Source: Heterohyrax brucei
Lineage: Eukaryota > Chordata > Mammalia > Hyracoidea > Procaviidae
DNA length: 64,000 nt
NCBI GenBank assembly: GCA_028571685.1
Contig: CM053148.1
Span: 84,838,001 to 84,902,000 of the forward strand
Direction: 5' to 3'
Part shown: piece by piece, positions 55,975-64,000 of the stretch
How the letters are laid out: every line of letters begins with the position of its first letter
Position numbering within the stretch: position 1 is the stretch's first letter
Made by a program: the position numbers and the translations under genes
Notes under the pieces: generated by a model
Database searches by the model: none
What the model was told of the DNA's origin: nothing
What the model saw: only the letters and a program-made list of their open reading frames with translations

Positions 55975-58660
55975 ATGCCAAGATGGTGGGATAGACAGAT
56001 ACTTCCAGTGACCCCTCTAACATCAAAGACCCAAGAGAACAAATTAATCCAGTACACATAATATCCTAGGGGTCCTGGATATCAAATGGAAAGTTGAGAA
56101 ATTGGACTGAGCAACAGGGAAGGGACAGGAGCAGCAGAAATACTTAGGATTCTGCATACCTAACCTGGCAGGAGATGATTGCAGCCATGGAAGTTGGTAG
56201 GAGGCCTCCTCAGCAGGGATGATGGTCTAGAGAATCCATTTATGCCTTCAGAGCTGGTGAGAGATAGCACAAGATTGTTGATAGCTAAGTTTTTGTGTGT
56301 AACCTGCCATGCATAGATCTGAATCTTTCTGTGAAGAAAGTCATATTTCCCTTCTCCCAGCACTCCCCTCTTCCTTCTCTGTGCTGTGTCAGGTGCTAGG
56401 GTCTGATGCCCTTAACTGAGCCGGAAGTAGGATTCTGAAGCTCACCCTGAGCCACTGGTCCCCTCCCTTCTGTGCTTTGCGCCTGACACCATTAACCGCG
56501 CCTGAACCAGAAGTAGGATACTCAAGCCTGTCCTGAACTATTATTCTCCTCCCTTTTCTGCTCTTCTCACAGGCCTGTAGTCTGATGCCATTGACTGAGC
56601 TGGAAGTAGTACTCCATAAGCCTGCACTGGCCCCTGTCCAAGACTCAGAGAGGAACAATTTAACAAAATTGGGAAGGGCATCATAGGGGGTGGGGGTTGG
56701 GGGTGGGGGATGGTTGAATTCTCTTGACTCCCCTAAGCCAAAAAATCAAGGCACAAACTGATTCTTCACTTAGATTCTGACATAAGGGGATAGACCCTCC
56801 TCACAGGCACTCAGGTGTAGCTGTTAGAGCCTTGCCTTACTCAGAAGCTATAGCCAGACACCTGTGCCTATACCAATCACTCCTTCTCATCTAGGACATA
56901 GGCAAGAGCCTGCACCACATACCTGGTAACTGATTGCCTAAACACCTGAGATGAATCCATATAATAAAAGTACACTTACATTAGAGATTCAACGATGATA
57001 AAAAATCAAACTATGACACACAATGAGCTTATTTGTACATTTCAAAAAGGAAGCTACAACATAGTAGGCAAACAGAAAATAAATAAATACAATTTACTGG
57101 TGGTTTGGAATCAGCAGTCCATATGAAAGCACCCAAAATGTAGACCATGAATTCTTCAGAAAGTTCCCAAAACAAAGCATCAAATTTTCAGATAAAGAAA
57201 ATGTCTTGGAACTATCAGAGGTAGAATACAAAAGATTAGTATTAATACCACTGAAAAAGAGGAACACAGTGGGAGGCCTCACACTACCTGATATTACAAC
57301 CTATTACACTGCTGTGGTAGTCAAAACATCCTCATACTTGTTCCAAAATAGATAGATAGACCAGTGGAACAGAATGGAGAATCCAGAACTATCACCATCC
57401 TCCTGTGAATAGCTGATATTTGACAAAGGCCTAAAGGTTGCAGATTGGGGTAAAAACAGTCTCTTTAACACGTGGTGTTGGCAAAATTGTATATCCATCT
57501 GCAAAAAAATTGAATAAGACCCATATCTCACACCTTACACAAAAACAAACTCAAAATGGATCAAAGAACTAAATATCAAACCTAAAACAATACAATTTAT
57601 GAAAGAAAAAAATAGGGACAAAAACAAAAGTTCTAATGCACAGCTCAGATGCACAACAAAATCTTCCCAATGAGGGGCAAACAGCAAAAAAGAAAATACA
57701 TAAACAGAAACTACCAAAAATCAAACACTATGCTCATCCAAAGACTTTATCAAGAGAGTTAAAAGACTACTTATGGAATGGGAAGAAATATTTGACAACT
57801 ACGTATCAGATCGATGTCTTACTTCCATAATCCACAAGGTACTGCAAAGTATCAACAAGAAAAAGACAAACAACCCAGTTAAACAATGGGCAAAGGAAAT
57901 GGACAGAGACTTCACCAAAGAAGACATCCAGACAGCCAAAAGACATATGAGGAAATTCTCACAATCAATAGCTATTAAATAAGTCTAAATTAAAACTACA
58001 CTGAGATACCATCTCCCCTCAAGACTGGTAATAATCCAAAAATCAGCCCCCCCTCCCCTCCTGCCAAAAAAAAAAAAAAAAATTGCTGAAAAGGCTGTGG
58101 AGAGATTGAAACTCTCCAACACAGCTGGTGGGAATGCAAATGGTACAACCTCTTTGAAAAGAAATTCAACACTTCCTTCAAAACCTAGAAATAGAACTAC
58201 CATATGTTTGGACTGTATCCTACAGAAACATGGGCTGTCACATGAACAGATACAGAAACATGAATGTTTATTGCAGCACAGTTCACAATAGCAAACAGAT
58301 GGAATCAACCAAGGTACTCATCAACAAATGAATGGATAAATAAACTATGGTAATACACACAGTGGCACTATGCAATGATTAAAGAAAAAAATGATGATTT
58401 TAGGGAACATTTCATAATTTGGTATCCATTAGAAGACATTACGCTGAGTGAAATCAATCAGCTGCAAAAGGACAAGTATTGTATGAGAGCACCGTTATAA
58501 AGGCTTAAAAACGGACTTATGTACAAAAGACACTTTGATGGCTACAAGGGTGGGGAGGGAGGCAGAGGGTTGTACGTAGGTTAGATAGTTGATAGGAATT
58601 TGGCTAGGTAAAGGGAGTGACAACACTCAGTAGAAACCAGGTCAGCATGACTGGACTACA
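55975..58660 (+). mobile_element. L1 LINE, internally deleted (5' UTR joined to ORF2 end)
   Basis: 55975-57240 is 5' UTR from 'gatgccaagatggtgggata'. At about 57245 it passes into the ORF2 C-terminal region ('GGLTLPDITTYYTAVVVKTS' and on), then 3' UTR with 'agttcacaatagcaaacaga'. Frames 57773-57982 and 58097-58291 are ORF2 pieces. Most of ORF1 and the EN/RT domains are absent. Confidence 0.8.
56400..56645 (+). repeat. Three 80-100 bp tandem monomers in an L1 5' UTR
   Basis: Units begin 'ctgatgcccttaactgagcc' (56402), 'ctgacaccattaaccgcgcc' (56483) and 'ctgatgccattgactgagct' (56582), each followed by 'ggaagtag' or 'agaagtag' and 'aagcct'. Confidence 0.8.
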
Positions 58661-58838
58661 TTATAGTGGAGGACCCTCAGTGAGGTGAATTGACAGTGGC
58701 TGCAATGATGGGCTTAAGCATAAAAACAATTGTGGGCTTGGCAAAAGACCAGACAGTGTTTCGTTCTGCTGTCATAGGGTCACTGTGAGTCAGAACTAAC
58801 CCAACAGCACCTAACAACAACAACAACAGGGATAAGTG
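58661..58838 (+). mobile_element. RTE-derived 3' end / RTE-SINE
   Basis: 'tgacagtggctgcaatgatg', 'ggcttaagcataaaaacaat', 'gggtcactgtgagtcagaac' then (caa)n is the standard RTE 3' end. Confidence 0.8.
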
Positions 58839-58839
58839 A

Positions 58840-61055
58840 AAAGTAACCTACAAAAGAGAATCTGCAAGACTAAATTCAGACTACTAAGCAGAAACCATGT
58901 AGACAAGAAGGCAATGGAAAGACATGCACAAAGCCTTAAAGGAAAATAATTACTTGCCAAGAATTATATATCCAAGAAAATTCTCTCTCAGATATGATGG
59001 TGAAATTAGGATGTTTTTGTATAAACAGAATTCTAGGGAATTTGAAAAAAACAAACCAAAATACTAAAGGGAGTCCTTTGGTTAGAAAACCAGTACATCA
59101 GAGAGCAACCAAGTCTAGAATATAGAACAAAACAGTTGGATATTAACTCAGATACAGGAAACACAAAAATAAATCACAGGTAAAACACTAAATATAGGGA
59201 AACAGGTATCATTATGTAAACATTACAACAAAACAGAGGGATACAAGAATAAACATCATAGATCTTTTGTATGGAGAGGAAATCGAAGTGTTAAAAAGAT
59301 ATTAAGAACAGGTTTAAATCTAGAAAAAGACTGGTAAATATTCTCATGTCAACAAAGGAAATTACCAATCACATATCAAAATAAGAAACAAGAAAAACAT
59401 GAATTCTAAACAAATATAAAACCACCAACATTGAAAAAGACGGAAACACATAAAAAAGTCTCAGCACAGAAAGTTAAAAGGACTTGTATACGGCACACAA
59501 AATAGGCATCAAAACGCCAGCACTATCAGTAATAGCACTGAATGTAAATGAATTAAATGCACCAATAAGAAGATGGCAAACAGCAGATTGCATTAAAAAA
59601 ACAACCTATTTCTATACTGTCTACAAGTGATACAATGTAGACTTAAAGTCAAAGTAGAACTCAGTAGATGGAAGAAAGTATAATAAGCTAATAGCATTAA
59701 AAAGTCAACAGAAATAGCAATATTAATCTATGATGAAAATAGACTGAAGTAAAGTCTACCACATTTGATAAGGAAGGACGTTACATACTGATTAAAGGAT
59801 CAATAGTCCAGGAGAACATAATCATATTGAAAATCTACCCACTCAACAACAGAGCTCCTTAATACATAAAATGAACACTCACTGCATTGAAAACAAAAAT
59901 GGACAACTTCACCGCAGTAGTAAGAGACATCAACACCTCACTCTCAGTGAAGTACAGAGTATTAGGAAAAAACTCAGTAAAGACACAGAAGATCTGAATG
60001 CCACAATCAACCAACTAGACATCATAGACATATACAAAACACTGCACTGAACAGTAGCCACATATGTTTTTTTCCATGGAACATTCCTCAGAAATGACCA
60101 CATGTTAGGACACAAAGCAACACTTAACAAAATGCAGCGCATTAAAATATTACAAAGCATCTTTTTAGACCATAAAGATATAAAAGTAGGAATCAAGGGA
60201 AAAAGAGAAGGGGAAAAAAATCAACACATGAAAACTGAATAGCACCTTACTCAAAAACACTGGGTTATAGAAGAAATCAAGGATGGGATAAGGAAATTCA
60301 CAGAGTTAAATGAGAATGAAAACATATCCTAGCAGAATCCATGTGACACAACAAAAGCTGCACTCAGAGGTCAGTTTATATCAATAATTACACACATCCA
60401 AAACTAAGAAAGGTCTCAAATCAAAGAATTAAGTCTACAACTCAAGTTAAAAGAGAGCAGCAAAAGAAGCCCCCAAGAAACAACAAAAAGCAACTAATGA
60501 AACTTAGAGCAGAGCTAAATGAACTAGAGAATAGAAACATGATTGAAAGAGTTAACCAGTCCAAAAGCTGTCTTTTGTTTTGTTTTAATTAGTTAATTGT
60601 GCTTGAGTGAAAGTATACAATCTGGTTTAAATTAGCATGCCCACCTATGTGTGTCTCCTACTGCTCTCCTTGTTTGGTGGCAGCACACTCCTCCTTTCTC
60701 TTCTATACAAGTCATATCCTCTTAACAATCCCGTTCCCTCTTCTGCACCCTCTCCATTCCTCTCTAGTAAGAGATCAGTAGGACGACATCCCATAGACTC
60801 ATAAAGCTATTTTTTTCTAAGATCAACAAAATTGACAAATCATTGACCAAACTGATGAAAGAAAAATAAGAGTGGAAGCAAATAACTTCAATAAGAAATG
60901 AGGTGAGCAATATCACAAGAGAAACAACTGAAATCAAATGAATCATAATAGAATACTGTGAAAAATTGTACTTGAATAAACTAGACCTAGAGGAAATCAA
61001 CAAATTTCCTGAAATACACTACGTATCAAAACTAGCACAAACAGAAAACAAGCCA
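58840..61055 (+). mobile_element. L1 LINE, ORF1 end and ORF2 start, truncated before RT
   Basis: 58840-59030 ORF1 C-terminal part; 59150-61055 spacer and ORF2 start with endonuclease-type text ('agacatcaacacctcactct') and the 'VIEEIKDGIRKF'-like region. ORF2 ends at 'VSKLAQTEN', before the RT motifs, where a new L1 5' UTR begins. An L1 3' fragment is nested at 60590-60815. Confidence 0.8.
60590..60815 (-). mobile_element. L1 3'-UTR-type fragment nested in L1 ORF2
   Basis: 'gtgcttgagtgaaagtatac', 'gcccacctatgtgtgtctcc' and 'tggtggcagcacactcctcc' match 22480-22570 and 27210-27310. The interrupted L1 string 'aaaagctgt' resumes as 'ataaagctat'. Confidence 0.75.
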
Positions 61056-62675
61056 AATTGGTGGACTAGACACATGTCTCCTCAATTCCCTCTGAAAACG
61101 AAGACCTGAGCTGATAACTGAATGGAACACTCTGGACACCCAGGGAGCCCTAGGACATGCCACAGAATTTTCAGAGTTGTGCACCTCCTATCTGATAAAA
61201 ACAGTGCCCTGCTTAGGCACTACAAGCCATTAAACAGGAAACTTCCTTGCTCTGGCATGAGCTGTTGCATGCTGAGCCCCACTCCTGATGACTCACCGCT
61301 TGGATGGACTGCTGGTACTGACACTTTTTTCTTTGTTTTTTGTTATCCAGGAGGTGGGGGGATGGCATGAGCCAGCAAACGCACTGAACTGCAGTGTGCA
61401 AATAAGCAGAGTATAGTACAGTAGAGAGACAGCGCATGGGATAGCTACATTTTGAGAGCCTGGCTCCTGACTGAGGGCACGACTGCCCCCTCCTACCTCT
61501 CTTTTCTAAACTCTACCACAGATTCTACTGTTTTGCAGTGGGAAAGGCAACTTGGCCAGCTCACCATCTTGGTTGGCTAGAAGGAGGAGTCACACAACCA
61601 GAGGCATCAGCAAGGGCTAATTCCCAAGCTAAGAAGCAGTGTTACTCTGAAAAGTGCTTTTTCAGAAGAAAGCTATGTTTAGCATAGTGTTACCTTATGG
61701 GTAGGACCGACTAAATATAGCAGCAAAGTCATGACCCCTGCCTACTTTGAACTATATGATAGCATCTAGGAGTGGCTGAAGGGATGATTCTATTGTCAGC
61801 CAGAAGGCAGGGCCTGCCAAACCTGATGGCCTGACTGACTTTGGCAGCTTTCAGATCGCTTGTAAATTTTTAAAATAAAACTACCTGGAGAAACAACTGC
61901 TGAGCGGTCAGGGGGCACCTCTTCAAGCCTTTACTCACCCAAAACAGAGGGTTGGTTGACAGCCCCCTAGAGACTCCCTAAGTAGTGCACTGTTTTTATC
62001 AGATAGAAGGTGGAGCGTGCCACCCCAGAGTGTCTGCTGGAGCCAATCACTACAGTGTACAGAGGTGGTTGGTGACCAACTCCCTTCTCAGAACTACACC
62101 TCAGCTTCTGTTGAGGAAACACCAGAGAAGCTAAACAAACTAAATGGCCCAAATGCAGCAAACCATGATCCCAAGCTACCACTAATGACTACCCTGACAG
62201 GGAACACGATGTAAAGTCCCTGATGTAGCCCGAGAAAAATAGGCATGTAGAACTAGAACTCTAAAGATCAGACTTGACAGTCCATCTGTCTGCAGGGTCA
62301 CCTGAGAACATGGCCTCTGTACTATCTGGTAGCCCAAAGTTGAAGCAAATATGGAAGCTAACTCTTCAAAGATTAGACTGGACTATAAGACACAGAGTAA
62401 TTCTAGAAAACAATATGGATCTGAGCTTAAATATACTATACATGAGGCTGTCTGAGCAGCGCTTGTACATAACTGAGATAACAGGTTGCACGGGTACAGG
62501 AGCTGTTTGAACAGATATGGGAAGTACTGGGTGGAAAGGAGTAATGTGCTGTCACAGGGTGGGAGAACAGTTATAGTTACATAGCAATGTGTGTACAGGG
62601 TTTTATATGGCATATTGATGTGGATTGTAAACTTGGACATGAAGCACAATAAAACATTTGTAAAAAGTGTTTGCG
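61056..62675 (+). mobile_element. L1 LINE: 5' UTR, then probably 3' end
   Basis: 61056-62140 matches the 5' UTR at 13379-14490 ('gtctcctcaattccctctga', 'gggagccctaggacatgcc', 'ggcagggcctgccaaacctg'). 62200-62675 has no coding frame and ends with AATAAA ('gcacaataaaacatttg', 62648). It may be an L1 3' UTR joined by deletion of both ORFs; the second part is inferred. Confidence 0.6.
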
Positions 62676-63060
62676 ATTACTTTCTAATTCATTCTGAGGA
62701 ATAAATCAAAGATAAAAGAAATATGCAATTTTTATTTAGACACCCGAACCTATTGGTGTAAGGTGAGTTCTGACTCAGCAATCCTTTAGGATAGGATAGG
62801 ATATACATTCTGAAGTGATGGAGTTGTGTCATAATTCAGGATGAGATTGGGGGCCCATCAAATCATCTAAGAAATGACCCTGTCCTGCCATATGTGTCAG
62901 ATATTAATATAAAAAAACAGTAATATTTAACCTGTGTACTAAAAAACCAAAATAAACCTGTTGTTGTCAAACTGATTCTGATGAATAGTGACCCTAGAGG
63001 ATGGAGAAAAACTGTCCTCAATGTCTCTGCAAAGTTATTATGGCTGTTAAAAAAAACCCA
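62660..63060 (+). repeat. Second copy of the 55090-55870 segment
   Basis: See the match phrases at 55090. Here the LTR piece is absent and 62745-62800 keeps a short AfroSINE-tail remnant ('gtgagttctgactcagcaat'), equivalent to 55190-55260. Confidence 0.85.
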
Positions 63061-63082
63061 AACAACTAAAGGAAACAAGCAA

Positions 63083-63280
63083 AATAACAACAAAAAAAAA
63101 AAAAAAAAAAAACCAATTGCCATCAAGTTGACAGCTTTGTTGCTCCATGCGGTGGTCAGTGACCAATTTTTTGGAAGCAGATCATCAGTATTTTCTTCCA
63201 AGGTACTTCTGTGTGAATTTGAACCATAGGCCTTTCAGTGAACAGCCAAGCACTTAACCATCTGTGCCATCCAGGGCCTA
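63083..63280 (-). mobile_element. A-run and AfroSINE
   Basis: A run of about 20 A precedes 'ccaattgccatcaagttgac'. Then come 'gaccaattttttggaagcag' and 'caagcacttaaccatctgtg'/'ccatccagggcc', the reversed AfroSINE tail and head. Confidence 0.8.
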
Positions 63281-64000
63281 TTACTTCAGCCGTGGTGACT
63301 GATAAAGGTTTTAAGTCATGGTTGTTCTATTCAGGAAGCCCATAATTCTGTCAGTGAGAAAAAGCTTTACTGAATTTCTGCCATATGTAGACTACAACTT
63401 TGTGAACCTAACAAGAGAGGACTGTATTTTTTTTGCAAAAATGTGGTTTTATCATTAAGAAATGTAAGATCCATTCTCAGAGGCAGCAAAAAAAAAAAAA
63501 AAAAAAACCAAAAGCATAAAATCTGGTTAATTCATTTTATGAGGAGTGAATCATAGAATTAGAATTTAGAACATGAAAATCAGTTTAGGCAAATGTGAAC
63601 ACCTTCAAGACATTCCATGCTAACCAAAGTTCATATTGCCTCTCTAATATTTCTTTTTTGGAAACAATTAAAATGACAGTATAATGGAGAAAATGAGAAA
63701 ATGTGCATGATTTTTTGACAGAAGTTTCTTGGCCATTGTGGTGATATCTGTCTCTGTGTACAGATCTAGAATCAAGTTCAGTCTCAGGAAATATTAATTG
63801 TATGTGGCTATTGGCTTTCCAAGTCATCATCAAGTGTAATGATCTTTTTTTTTTTAAGGAACCAAATGGGTCTCCCACCTGGGAAGGGAGAATACCATCA
63901 CTGAACTACTTCTGCATTACTGAAGAGCATTAGGTTCTACAAGTTAGATGGTGACGAGGCATAGAATCATGGGGCTCTGGGTTCTCTTTGTCTTCAGCCA
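63281..64000. other. No recognised feature
   Basis: A/T-rich single-copy-looking sequence with an A-run at 63489. No supported gene, exon or repeat family. Confidence 0.5.

Noticed and set aside
63083-63112. Long A-run as the end of a processed pseudogene
   Set aside because: It directly precedes a reversed AfroSINE and no gene-like sequence lies to the left.

Overview
The window is mammalian nuclear DNA from an afrotherian (elephant, manatee, hyrax, aardvark or tenrec lineage). The evidence is the repeat content: many tRNA-derived AfroSINEs (box motifs such as 'ggcatagtggttaag' and 'ctaaccaaaaggt', tail motif 'gagtcggatccgactc'), RTE/BovB-type LINEs with the 'GFRKGRGT' reverse-transcriptase block, afrotherian-type L1s and MaLR-like LTRs. 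The species cannot be settled from the sequence. I see no bacterial-type genes, structural RNA genes or CRISPR arrays.

The only protein-coding theme is a cluster of ADAMTS1-like genes and gene relics, a secreted zinc-metalloprotease family. I name the copies by position. D is a lone exon-2 fragment at about 4.9-5.1 kb (minus strand). B lies at 11.4-23.2 kb (minus); exons 1-6 are recognisable but carry frameshifts and stops. C lies at 28.8-34.8 kb (plus); exons 1, 8 and 9 remain. A lies at 39.2-49.3 kb (minus), and all nine exons can be found. Exons 1-7 of A join, at plausible splice sites, into one uninterrupted frame of 649 codons. This covers signal peptide, prodomain, catalytic domain with [12 protein letters not shown], disintegrin-like region, first thrombospondin repeat and the start of the Cys-rich region. 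Exon 8 then opens with a frameshift and a stop, and exons 8-9 are clearly decayed.

Layout: 0-2 kb MaLR-like element; 2.0-3.8 kb a copy of the 5' flank of gene A; 4.2-5.25 kb RTE plus fragment D; 5.25-10 kb two minus-strand L1s; 10.4-11.3 kb ERV leader/LTR; 11.4-23.2 kb gene B, with an L1 in its intron 3; 24.8-27.2 kb B flank; 28.0-34.8 kb inverted gene C; 34.8-39.0 kb two facing copies of flank around an RTE; 39.0-49.3 kb gene A; 49.7-54.9 kb A flank; 55-64 kb L1s inside a further short duplication.

Three insertions lie at equivalent places in several copies: an AfroSINE in the leader (A, B, C), an RTE with a 5' inversion in intron 1 (A, B, C), and an AfroSINE in intron 3 (A, B). AfroSINEs are confined to Afrotheria, so the duplications took place inside that clade. 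Copies B, C and D are pseudogenes. Copy A is either a recent pseudogene or a C-terminally truncated protease gene. All homology statements are from reading and recalled family knowledge; no database search was run.
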